From Cardiobacterium sp963553325 (GTDB lineage: Bacteria > Pseudomonadota > Gammaproteobacteria > Cardiobacteriales > Cardiobacteriaceae): a DNA stretch of 14,185 nucleotides. Below are positions 4,589 through 12,167 of the stretch, piece by piece. Position 1 is the stretch's first letter, and each line of letters begins with the position of its first letter. The position numbers and the translations under genes were made by a program. The stretch spans positions 1 through 14,185 of the forward strand of contig CAUVOF010000061.1 in the NCBI GenBank assembly GCA_963553325.1, in the 5' to 3' direction. Below the pieces are notes generated by a model that saw nothing but the letters and a program-made list of their open reading frames with translations, had not been told where the DNA came from and did no database searches.

Positions 4589-7411
4589 ATGGAAAACATC
4601 GCTATTCGCGGCGCGCGCACCCACAATCTGAAAAACATCGACCTTGACCTGCCGCGCGACCGCCTCATCGTCATCACCGGCCTTTCCGGCAGCGGCAAAT
4701 CCTCGCTCGCCTTCGACACCATCTACGCCGAAGGACAGCGGCGCTACGTCGAGTCGCTTTCCGCCTACGCGCGCCAGTTCCTCTCCATCATGGACAAGCC
4801 GGACGTCGATCACATCGAAGGCCTCTCACCCGCCATTTCCATCGAGCAGAAATCCACCTCGCACAACCCGCGCTCCACCGTCGGCACCATCACCGAAATC
4901 CACGACTACCTGCGCCTGCTCTTTGCCCGCGTCGGCATCCCGCGCTGCCCCGACCACGGCATCGAGCTGAACGCGCAGACCGTCAGCCAGATGGTGGACA
5001 ACATCATGGCGTTCGATGAAGGCAGCAAATGGATGCTGATTGCGCCGCTGGTGCAGGGGCGCAAGGGCGAGCACACCAAGCTGTTGCAGGATATGCAGCA
5101 GCAGGGCTTCGTCCGCGCGCGCATTGACGGCGACATTTACGAGCTGGACACCCTGCCCGCCATTGACGGCCGCCGCAAACACGACATCGGCATCGTCGTC
5201 GATCGCTTCGCCATCCGCGAAGGCATCGCGCAGCGCCTCGCCGAGTCATTAGAAACCGCGCTGGCGCTCGCCGACGGCATCGTGCAACTGGTGGCGATGG
5301 ACGGCGACGCGACGCACACCTTCTCCGCCAAATACGCCTGCCCGGTCTGCGGCTACGCGCTGAGCGAGCTGGAGCCGCGCCTCTTTTCCTTCAACAATCC
5401 GCACGGCGCCTGCCCCGAATGCGACGGCCTCGGCGTCAATACCTTCATCGACCCGCGCCGCGTCGTCATGCACCCCTACCTCTCCATCGCCGCCGGTGCG
5501 GTGCGCGGCTGGGATCGGCGCACCCCCTACTTCTACCCGCAAATGCAGGCGCTGGCCGCGCATTACGACTTCGACCTCGAAGAAACCCCCTTTGAAGACC
5601 TGCCGGACACCATCCAGAACCTCATCCTCTACGGCAGCGGCACAGACAAAATCCCGATGCCGACCATCGGCGCGGGCGGCGCGGTGCGCTATCGGGACGC
5701 GACCTACGAAGGCATCATCAACACCATGAACCGCCGCTACCTGGAAACCGACAAGGCGCGGGTACGCGACGAAATCAGCCAGTTTCTGAACAGCCGCGAA
5801 TGCCCCGCCTGCCACGGCACCCGCCTGAACCGCGCCGCGCGCCACGTGTACATCGAAGACACCACCCTGCCGGACATCAACCGCTGGTCGGTCGCAGACG
5901 CCGCCACTTGGGCGAACCAGCTCACCCTGCCCGGCGCGCGCGGCGAAATCGCGGGCAAAATCCTCAAAGAAATCCGCGAACGCCTCGGCTTCCTCGTAAA
6001 CGTCGGCCTCAACTACCTCACCCTGGCGCGCAGCGCCGAAACCCTCTCCGGCGGCGAAGCGCAGCGCATCCGGCTGGCCTCACAAATCGGCGCCGGGCTG
6101 GTCGGCGTCATGTACGTCCTCGACGAACCCTCCATCGGCCTGCACCAGCGCGACAACGCCCGCCTGCTCGATAGCCTCTTGCGCCTGCGCGACCTCGGCA
6201 ACACCATCATCGTCGTCGAACACGACGAAGACGCCATCCGCGCCGCCGACTACGTCGTCGATATCGGCCCCGGCGCGGGCATCCACGGCGGGCGCATCAT
6301 CGCCGCAGGCACACCCGCCGAAATCGAAGCGTACCCCGAATCGCTCACCGGCAAATACCTCTCCGGCCGCGAAAGCATCGCCGTCCCCGCAAAACGCACG
6401 CCGCGCGACCTCAAGCGGCAAATCAACCTCATCGGCGCCAGCAGCCACAACCTGAAAAACCTCACCCTCAACCTCCCGGTCGGCCTCCTCACCTGCATCA
6501 CCGGCGTTTCCGGCAGCGGCAAATCAACGCTCATCAACGAAACCCTTGCCAAAGCCGCCGCCAAACACATCAACCGCGCCGGCGACGACCCCGCCGCATA
6601 CGAACGCATCGAAGGGCTGGACCACTTCGACAAAGTCATCAACATCGACCAATCGCCCATCGGCCGCACCCCGCGCTCCAACCCTGCCACCTACACCGGC
6701 ATCTTCACCGCCATCCGCGAACTCTTCGCCGGCACACAAGAAGCGCGCGCGCGCGGCTACACGCCGGGGCGCTTTTCCTTTAACGTCAAGGGCGGCAGAT
6801 GCGAAGCCTGCCAGGGCGACGGCGTGATTAAAGTAGAAATGCACTTCCTGCCGGACATCTTCGTCGCCTGCGACATCTGCCACGGCAAACGCTACAACCG
6901 CGAAACCCTCGGCATCACCTACAAAGGCAAAACCATCCACGAAGTGCTGGAAATGGACATCGAAGAAGCGCACCAATTCTTCGACGCCATCCCGGCGCTA
7001 CAACGCAAACTGCAAACCCTGCTCGACGTCGGTCTCTCCTACATCCGCTTGGGGCAAAACGCGGTAACCCTCTCCGGCGGCGAAGCGCAGCGGGTGAAGC
7101 TGGCGCGTGAACTCTCCAAACGCGACACCGGGCGCACCCTCTACATCCTCGACGAACCAACCACCGGGCTGCACTTCCACGACGTGCGCCAACTGCTCGA
7201 CGTCTTGCACCGCCTGCGCGACGGCGGCAACACCATCGTCGTCATCGAGCACAACCTGGACGTCATCAAAACGGCGGACTGGATCATCGATCTCGGCCCG
7301 GAAGGCGGCAGCGGCGGCGGGGAAATCATCGCTGCCGGCACCCCGGAAGACGTCGCCGCCAACCCAGCAAGCCACACCGGGCAGTTCTTAAAGCCGCTGC
7401 TTAAGGGTTAG
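4589..7411 (+). CDS. uvrA: UvrABC excinuclease subunit A
   Basis: Encodes 940 aa, the same length as E. coli UvrA. It is the DNA-damage-sensing ATPase of nucleotide excision repair, acting as a dimer that loads UvrB. Both ABC modules are complete. Module 1: Walker A GLSGSGKSS (31-39), zinc finger C251-x2-C254-x20-C275-x2-C278, signature LSGGEAQR (486-493), Walker B D512-E513. Module 2: Walker A GVSGSGKST (639-647), zinc finger C738-x2-C741-x19-C761-x2-C764, signature LSGGEAQR (828-835), Walker B D855-E856. Every key residue I checked is intact. The ATG has a weak GGAA five bases upstream. It stands alone between the terminator at 4517-4540 and the lpxA promoter, with no visible SOS box. Confidence 0.98.
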   Translation: MENIAIRGARTHNLKNIDLDLPRDRLIVITGLSGSGKSSLAFDTIYAEGQRRYVESLSAYARQFLSIMDKPDVDHIEGLSPAISIEQKSTSHNPRSTVGTITEIHDYLRLLFARVGIPRCPDHGIELNAQTVSQMVDNIMAFDEGSKWMLIAPLVQGRKGEHTKLLQDMQQQGFVRARIDGDIYELDTLPAIDGRRKHDIGIVVDRFAIREGIAQRLAESLETALALADGIVQLVAMDGDATHTFSAKYACPVCGYALSELEPRLFSFNNPHGACPECDGLGVNTFIDPRRVVMHPYLSIAAGAVRGWDRRTPYFYPQMQALAAHYDFDLEETPFEDLPDTIQNLILYGSGTDKIPMPTIGAGGAVRYRDATYEGIINTMNRRYLETDKARVRDEISQFLNSRECPACHGTRLNRAARHVYIEDTTLPDINRWSVADAATWANQLTLPGARGEIAGKILKEIRERLGFLVNVGLNYLTLARSAETLSGGEAQRIRLASQIGAGLVGVMYVLDEPSIGLHQRDNARLLDSLLRLRDLGNTIIVVEHDEDAIRAADYVVDIGPGAGIHGGRIIAAGTPAEIEAYPESLTGKYLSGRESIAVPAKRTPRDLKRQINLIGASSHNLKNLTLNLPVGLLTCITGVSGSGKSTLINETLAKAAAKHINRAGDDPAAYERIEGLDHFDKVINIDQSPIGRTPRSNPATYTGIFTAIRELFAGTQEARARGYTPGRFSFNVKGGRCEACQGDGVIKVEMHFLPDIFVACDICHGKRYNRETLGITYKGKTIHEVLEMDIEEAHQFFDAIPALQRKLQTLLDVGLSYIRLGQNAVTLSGGEAQRVKLARELSKRDTGRTLYILDEPTTGLHFHDVRQLLDVLHRLRDGGNTIVVIEHNLDVIKTADWIIDLGPEGGSGGGEIIAAGTPEDVAANPASHTGQFLKPLLKG

Positions 7412-7616
7412 AGCGCATCAGCGGTGGTAAACGGACTGGCATCGGCGCTGATACTGCGCCGGTGTTCGCGTGGCGTGACCATGCCGATGCGCTTGAGGAT
7501 AAGGACGCCGGTGCTGTCCGCAGGCCAGGCTTCATGCGGTGCACGACGGCGCATTCTCTGGCTTTTCAACAGATAACCTCTTGGCAAATAAGCCCCAGAC
7601 AACATCCCCGCCTGCG

Positions 7617-7645
7617 CCGACACAACCCGGCAAAAAACGTACAAT
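7617..7645 (+). promoter_or_regulatory. Sigma70 promoter of lpxA
   Basis: CCGACA (7617-7622) and TACAAT (7640-7645) are 17 bases apart, with four and five of six consensus bases. The start of transcription would be near 7652, about 23 bases before the ATG. This shows that lpxA has its own promoter rather than depending on an upstream gene. Confidence 0.6.
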
Positions 7646-7674
7646 ACGCCGCATCGCTTCATAAGGAGACCACC

Positions 7675-8454
7675 ATGACTCACATTCACCCGACCGCCCT
7701 CATTGACCCCAAAGCCGAAATCGCTGCAGACGTCAGCATCGGCGCCTACAGCGTCATTGGCGCGGGCGTACAAATCGACAGCGGCACCACCATCGCGCCG
7801 CACGTCGTCATTGAAGGACCGACGCGCATCGGCAAAAACAACCACATCTTCCCCTTCGCCTCGCTCGGCGCCATCCCGCAGGACAAAAAATACGGCGGCG
7901 AAGACACCACCCTCGAAATCGGCGACAACAACACCATCCGCGAATTCGTTACCTTCAACCGTGGCACGGTGCAGGACATCGGCAAAACGGTGCTGGGCGA
8001 CGGCAACTGGATAATGGCCTACGTCCACCTCGCGCACGACTGCGTCATCGGCAACAACACCACCTTCGCCAACAACGTCATCCTCGCCGGCCACGTGCAC
8101 ATTGAAGACCACGTCGTCATGGGCGGTGCGGCGATGGTGTACCAGTTCGTGCGCATCGGCGCCTACACCATGGTCGGCTACTGCGCCGGCGTCAAACAAA
8201 ATGTGCCGCCCTACTCACTCGTGGTCGAATCGCCGGCGCGCATCGCCGGCATCAACCTCGAAGGGCTGAAACGCCACCATTTCAGCGCCGAGGACGTCGC
8301 CGCCATCAAGCGCTGCCACAACCTGCTCTACCGTGAAAACCTGCTCTTGGACGAGGCACGCGCCAAAATCAACGCGCTCGCCAGCGAATCCGAACCGGCA
8401 CGGCGTATCGCCGAGTTCCTCGCCGACACCGGCAAACGCGGGCTGATTCGTTAA
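7675..8454 (+). CDS. lpxA: UDP-N-acetylglucosamine O-acyltransferase (LpxA), with unusual acyl-pocket residues
   Basis: Encodes 259 aa (E. coli 262). LpxA moves a 3-hydroxyacyl chain from acyl carrier protein to the 3-OH of UDP-GlcNAc, the first step of lipid A synthesis, in the cytoplasm. The N-terminal two thirds is a left-handed beta helix of hexapeptide repeats (I/V-G-x-x), with a helical C-terminus ending RGLIR as in E. coli. The catalytic His is H121 in AHDC (E. coli H125); H118, H140, D70, K72, Q157, N194 and E196 match conserved E. coli residues. Three positions differ: Y169 where E. coli has the ruler Gly173, Y156 for His160, and H201 for Arg205. The ATG at 7675 has AAGGAG six bases upstream; an upstream in-frame ATG at 7462 is rejected. 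The gene lacks its usual neighbours fabZ, lpxD and lpxB here. Confidence 0.93.
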   Translation: MTHIHPTALIDPKAEIAADVSIGAYSVIGAGVQIDSGTTIAPHVVIEGPTRIGKNNHIFPFASLGAIPQDKKYGGEDTTLEIGDNNTIREFVTFNRGTVQDIGKTVLGDGNWIMAYVHLAHDCVIGNNTTFANNVILAGHVHIEDHVVMGGAAMVYQFVRIGAYTMVGYCAGVKQNVPPYSLVVESPARIAGINLEGLKRHHFSAEDVAAIKRCHNLLYRENLLLDEARAKINALASESEPARRIAEFLADTGKRGLIR

Positions 8455-8487
8455 AAAAGCAATACACACGCAAGTGCGCTGTGTATT
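8453..8487 (-). terminator. Intrinsic terminator of the integrase transcript
   Basis: AATACACA (8461-8468) pairs with TGTGTATT (8480-8487), with a further CGC/GCG after a one-base bulge and a 4-base loop. On the minus strand it is followed two bases later by six T's, which overlap the lpxA stop codon. On the plus strand there is no T-run, so it serves transcription arriving from the integrase side. Confidence 0.7.
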
Positions 8488-8551
8488 GGTCAAAACCGGA
8501 ATGACGTTGGAAAGGCGAAAGCAGTAAAACCGCCTATATGGAAATTGCGCA

Positions 8552-9727
8552 TTAAGCCGCACATGACGCACTTTCCTGCCAGCATTGGCGCAGGTATTCG
8601 CCATACCATTGCATCATGCGGCGACGTTCGTCGAGGTACTCGGCGCGGTTATATGCTGCCCTGACTTTGTTGGCTTCGCTGTGTGCCAACTGGCGCTCAA
8701 TGGCGTCCGGATTCCATAAGCCGCTCTCGTTCAGGATGCTGGAACCCATCGCGCGGAAGCCGTGCGGGACTGCCCTGCCGCCATAGCCCATGCGTTGCAT
8801 GGCCAGCGATAACGTTGTGTCGCTTGGTGGCTGGTTGCGGTTGCCGGTAACGAAATAGGGGCTGTTGTAGCGGTTTAAGGTACGTAGTTCGTCCAGCGTC
8901 TCCAGCGCCCAATCGGAAAGCGGCACGGTGTGCGCCAGCCCCATTTTCATTCTCTCCGCTGGAATGTGCCAGGTATCGCCGCTGATTTCTGCCCACTCGC
9001 CGCTACGGGTAAGCGTCAAAATCAGCAGGCGCAATGCCAGCGCAGTTTTGCGGTTGGCGTAGTCGTCAAGCTGGCGCAGGAATGTCCCGATTTCGGCAAA
9101 AGGCAGCGCGGGATGGTGTTTGACCCGCTTGTCTGAGCTGCGCACGATTTTTGGCGCGGATGCGGCCGGATTGAAGGTTGCCCTGCCTGTTTGGATGGCA
9201 AAGTCAAAAACGGCACTGATGCGCTGTTTGAGGCGGCTTGCCGTTTCTGGGCGGTCGTTCAGGGCATTGAGGACGGCAAGGATGTCGGTCGCCGGAATGG
9301 TATCAATGGCTTTGTTGCCGATACGTGGGAAGGCGTACTGTTCGAGGGTGTGAATAACTTGCTGCGCGTGTTTGGCGTTCTTCCATGCCGGGCGCTGGTA
9401 TTCGTACCACTCGCGGGCAATACGCGCAAAAGTTGCTTGCCCGCCGTAACCCTGCCGTTGTTCCTGTTGCCGTGCCAGTGGGTCGATGCCCTGATAGAGC
9501 AGGCTTTTTGCTTCGCGGTGTAGTTGTCGTGCCTGCTTCAGGCTGACTTCGCGGTAAGCGCCAAGGGACAATGTGCGGTCTTTACCCGCAAAACGGTAGC
9601 GGTAACGCCAGTATTTGCAGCCTTGCGGGGTGATGAGTAAATACAGTCCACCGCCGTCAAAGAGCTTGCGCGGCCGTTCGGTGGGTTTGGCTTGTCGGAT
9701 GGTGATTTCTGTGAGGGGCCTGGCCAA
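8552..9727 (-). CDS. P4-type tyrosine site-specific integrase, probably defective
   Basis: Encodes 391 aa, slightly short for the P4-like integrases that insert islands at tRNA genes. The N-terminal DUF4102 arm-binding domain is clear (LTEITIRQAKP, KLFDGGGLYLLI, LSLGAYREVSLKQAR), then a core-binding SAM-like domain (about 98-185) and the catalytic domain. Catalytic residues are present: R241, H322-x-x-R325 in HGFR, H349 in QLAH, and nucleophile Y359 in AAYNRAEYL. Right after R241-S-G-E the sequence jumps to WAEISGDTW, where relatives have about five more residues (LRxAx), so an in-frame deletion in the active-site helix is likely. The start is a TTG at 9727, chosen because no ATG or GTG lies upstream in frame; no clear ribosome site is visible. 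It converges on lpxA and no cargo genes accompany it. Confidence 0.88.
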   Translation of the reverse strand: MARPLTEITIRQAKPTERPRKLFDGGGLYLLITPQGCKYWRYRYRFAGKDRTLSLGAYREVSLKQARQLHREAKSLLYQGIDPLARQQEQRQGYGGQATFARIAREWYEYQRPAWKNAKHAQQVIHTLEQYAFPRIGNKAIDTIPATDILAVLNALNDRPETASRLKQRISAVFDFAIQTGRATFNPAASAPKIVRSSDKRVKHHPALPFAEIGTFLRQLDDYANRKTALALRLLILTLTRSGEWAEISGDTWHIPAERMKMGLAHTVPLSDWALETLDELRTLNRYNSPYFVTGNRNQPPSDTTLSLAMQRMGYGGRAVPHGFRAMGSSILNESGLWNPDAIERQLAHSEANKVRAAYNRAEYLDERRRMMQWYGEYLRQCWQESASCAA

Positions 9728-9762
9728 AAAGTCAGGGGGGTGATGCCCTGATTTTAGCCTGA

Positions 9763-9786
9763 AAAATGTACCCCAAAATGTACCCC
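9763..9786. repeat. Tandem 12-bp direct repeat upstream of the integrase
   Basis: AAAATGTACCCC occurs twice, head to tail, at 9763-9774 and 9775-9786, 36 bases upstream of the integrase start. Position and form fit arm-type integrase-binding sites or an operator; this is inference. A short inverted repeat (TCAGGG 9732-9737 with CCCTGA 9746-9751) lies between it and the gene. Confidence 0.6.
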
Positions 9787-9906
9787 GTTTTGCGTTCGCT
9801 GGGCTTGAATTTCTTTGAATCGGGGAAGGCTGTTTTGGACGAAAGAAAATTAGTTACAGTTTGTAATATAAGGGATTTTTACCGAAAAATCGGTGCAATT
9901 TGGACG

Positions 9907-9937
9907 TAAAAAAATCGCCTTGAAACAGGCGATTTTT
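9907..9937 (-). terminator. Intrinsic terminator after tRNA-Ser
   Basis: An 11-bp stem (9910-9920 with 9927-9937, core ATCGCCT/AGGCGAT) closes a 6-base loop. On the minus strand it runs into a T-tract down to about 9908. It lies 8 bases past the tRNA 3' end and should end both tRNA-Ser and pnp read-through transcripts. Confidence 0.85.
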
Positions 9938-9944
9938 GGGATAG

Positions 9945-10035
9945 TGGCGGAGAGAGGGGGATTCGAACCCCCGATACGCTATTAACGTATACACACTTTC
10001 CAGGCGTGCGCATTCGACCACTCTGCCATCTCTCC
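9945..10035 (-). tRNA. tRNA-Ser, anticodon GGA
   Basis: On the minus strand the acceptor GGAGAGA (10035-10029) pairs with TCTCTCC (9955-9949), followed by a G discriminator and an encoded CCA (9947-9945). The anticodon loop reads CTGGAAA, giving GGA, which reads UCC and UCU serine codons. A long variable arm (TGTATACG...) and the GGTTCGAATCC T-loop are typical of class II tRNA-Ser. It lies 27 bases after the pnp stop on the same strand. Its 3' end faces the integrase, the usual side for island insertion. Confidence 0.96.
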
Positions 10036-10061
10036 GGTTAGGTCAGGTAAAACGGGCGCGG

Positions 10062-10067
10062 ATTATA
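10062..10067 (-). promoter_or_regulatory. -10 box of a tRNA-Ser promoter overlapping the pnp stop codon
   Basis: A perfect TATAAT on the minus strand overlaps the TAA stop of pnp (10065-10063) and is followed by a GC-rich discriminator, CCGCGCCCG, as in stringently controlled stable-RNA promoters. Transcription would start near 10054, some 18 bases before the tRNA. The -35 region is weak: the hexamer at 17-base spacing is TATTAA. Confidence 0.5.
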
Positions 10068-12144
10068 ACGAATTTTTTGCCTCTTTAATAGACAATCTGA
10101 CGCGACCTTGGCGGTCAATTTCCAGCAGTTTGACTTTGACTTCCTGACCGACGCTCAACTCGTCTTCCACATTGTTGACGCGGTGCTCGGCAATTTGCGA
10201 GACGTGTACCAGGCCTTCTTTGCCCGGCAGGAAAGCGACAAACGCGCCGAAATCGGTGATTTTCACCACTTTGGCATCGTAAATGCGGCCGATTTCCGGC
10301 TCGGCAGTGATTTCTTCGATGATGCGACGCGCTTCGTCAGCGGCCATTTTATCAACGGCGGCGATTTTAATGGTGCCGTCGTCTTCGATTTCGATAGTAG
10401 TGCCGGTGGTTTCGGTGATGCTGCGAATGGTCGCGCCACCTTTACCGATGACGTCTTTGATTTTCTCGACGTCAATGCGCAGGGTGGTGAAGCGCGGCGC
10501 ATATTCAGAGATTTCCGCACGCGGCTGGGCAATCGCCTGGTTCATGATGTCAAGGATATGCAGACGCCCGGCTTTGGCCTGGGTCAGCGCCTGTTCCATG
10601 ATTTCACGGGTGATGCCATCAATTTTGATGTCCATCTGCAGGGCGGTAACACCGTTGGCGGAACCGGCAACTTTGAAGTCCATGTCGCCGAGGTGATCCT
10701 CGTCGCCCAAGATGTCGGAAAGGACGGTGAAGCGCTCACCTTCTTTGACAAGCCCCATCGCAATACCTGCTACCGGGGTTTTCACTGGCACGCCGGCATC
10801 CATCAGTGCGAGGCTGGTGCCGCAGACGGAAGCCATCGAACTAGATCCGTTAGATTCGGTGATTTCGGAGACAACGCGCACGGTGTAAGGGAATTCGCTT
10901 TCCGGCGGCAGAATGGCGGTAACCCCACGACGTGCGAGGCGACCGTGACCGATTTCACGGCGCTTCGGCGAGCCGACACGGCCGGTTTCGCCAACGCTGA
11001 ATGGCGGGAAGTTGTAATGCAACATGAAGATGTCGCGGTATTCGCCAGTGAGCGCATCAATGATTTGTGCGTCACGGCCGGTGCCGAGGGTGGCAACGAC
11101 CAGCGCCTGGGTTTCGCCACGGGTAAAAAGGGCAGAACCATGCACACGCGGCAGAACGCCGGTGCGGATGGTAATCGGGCGTACGGTAACGGTATCGCGG
11201 CCGTCAATACGTGGTTCTTTAGCAAGGATGCGGTCGCGCACCACGCGGTATTCAAGGTCATGCACGGTGTTGCCAACGGCGACAGCTGTCCAGCCTTCTT
11301 CGCTGACAAGTGCAGCTTCCGCTTCCGCGTGCACTGCGGCAACTGCGGCTTGGCGCTCTTGTTTGTCGGCGATTTGATAGGCAGCGACGAGTTTGTCGTG
11401 CGCCAGTTCGCGTACTTTGGCGATAAGTGCTTCGTCAGCCGGTGCCGGTTGCCAATCCCAAGCAGGTTTGCCTGCCTTGGCGGCCAGTTCGCGGATAGCG
11501 TTGATGACGACCTGCATTTGTTCGTGGCCGTACATGACCGCGCCGAGCATGACGTCTTCCGGCAGTTCGTTCGCCTGTGATTCGACCATCAGTACTGCGC
11601 CTTCGGTACCGGCGACGACGAGGTCCAGGTCGGAGGTTTGCAGTTCTTTGTCGGACGGGTTGAGCAGGTAAGCGCCGTTTTTGTAACCGACGCGCGCCGC
11701 ACCAATCGGGCCGTTAAACGGCACGCCGGAAAGGGCAATGGCGGCGGAAGCGCCAATCATCGCCGGGATGTCCGGGTTGACGTCGGGGTTGACCGACATG
11801 ACGCTGGCGATGACTTGTACTTCGTTGAAGAAGCCTTCGGGGAAGAGCGGGCGCAGCGGGCGGTCAATCAGGCGCGAGACCAGCGTTTCGTTTTCGCTGG
11901 GGCGGCCTTCGCGACGGAAGTAGCCGCCGGGTATGCGGCCGGCGGCGTAGGATTTTTCTTGGTAATCAACGGTCAGCGGAAAGAAGTCCTGTCCTTCGGC
12001 GACGGTTTTTTTGGCCACGGCGGTAACGAGTACGACGGTGCCTTCCATGTTGACCATGACGGCGCCATCCGACTGGCGGGCGATTTCGCCGCTTTCCAGG
12101 GTAACTTGATGTTTGCCGTAGCTAAAGGTGATGCTTTCTTTCAC
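10063..12144 (-). CDS. pnp: Polyribonucleotide nucleotidyltransferase (PNPase)
   Basis: Encodes 693 aa (E. coli 711). PNPase degrades RNA 3' to 5' with phosphate as a homotrimer and is part of the degradosome. Domain order is standard: first RNase PH-like domain (about 10-140, with YFRREGRPSE), helical linker, catalytic second RNase PH-like domain (about 310-540), KH domain with I566-GKGG (566-570), and S1 domain (about 620-690, TDFGAFVAFLPGKEGLVHVS). D483 and D489 in GDEDHLGDMD correspond to the catalytic acidic pair D486/D492 of E. coli. The start is a GTG at 12144 with GAGG eight bases upstream. It follows rpsO by 23 bases and precedes tRNA-Ser by 27, with no terminator at either junction, so the three are probably co-transcribed. 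Confidence 0.97.
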   Translation of the reverse strand: MKESITFSYGKHQVTLESGEIARQSDGAVMVNMEGTVVLVTAVAKKTVAEGQDFFPLTVDYQEKSYAAGRIPGGYFRREGRPSENETLVSRLIDRPLRPLFPEGFFNEVQVIASVMSVNPDVNPDIPAMIGASAAIALSGVPFNGPIGAARVGYKNGAYLLNPSDKELQTSDLDLVVAGTEGAVLMVESQANELPEDVMLGAVMYGHEQMQVVINAIRELAAKAGKPAWDWQPAPADEALIAKVRELAHDKLVAAYQIADKQERQAAVAAVHAEAEAALVSEEGWTAVAVGNTVHDLEYRVVRDRILAKEPRIDGRDTVTVRPITIRTGVLPRVHGSALFTRGETQALVVATLGTGRDAQIIDALTGEYRDIFMLHYNFPPFSVGETGRVGSPKRREIGHGRLARRGVTAILPPESEFPYTVRVVSEITESNGSSSMASVCGTSLALMDAGVPVKTPVAGIAMGLVKEGERFTVLSDILGDEDHLGDMDFKVAGSANGVTALQMDIKIDGITREIMEQALTQAKAGRLHILDIMNQAIAQPRAEISEYAPRFTTLRIDVEKIKDVIGKGGATIRSITETTGTTIEIEDDGTIKIAAVDKMAADEARRIIEEITAEPEIGRIYDAKVVKITDFGAFVAFLPGKEGLVHVSQIAEHRVNNVEDELSVGQEVKVKLLEIDRQGRVRLSIKEAKNSL

Positions 12145-12167
12145 GCTGACTGCCTCGCTCGGTTCGT

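Noticed and set aside
7462..7674. 71-residue extension of LpxA
   Set aside because: It has no LpxA similarity, runs across the promoter, and AAGGAG precedes the ATG at 7675.
10108..11580. 490-codon plus-strand frame opposite pnp
   Set aside because: Composition (Phe, Asp, Gly, Val rich) is typical of an antisense shadow of a GC-biased gene; no family motifs or ribosome site.
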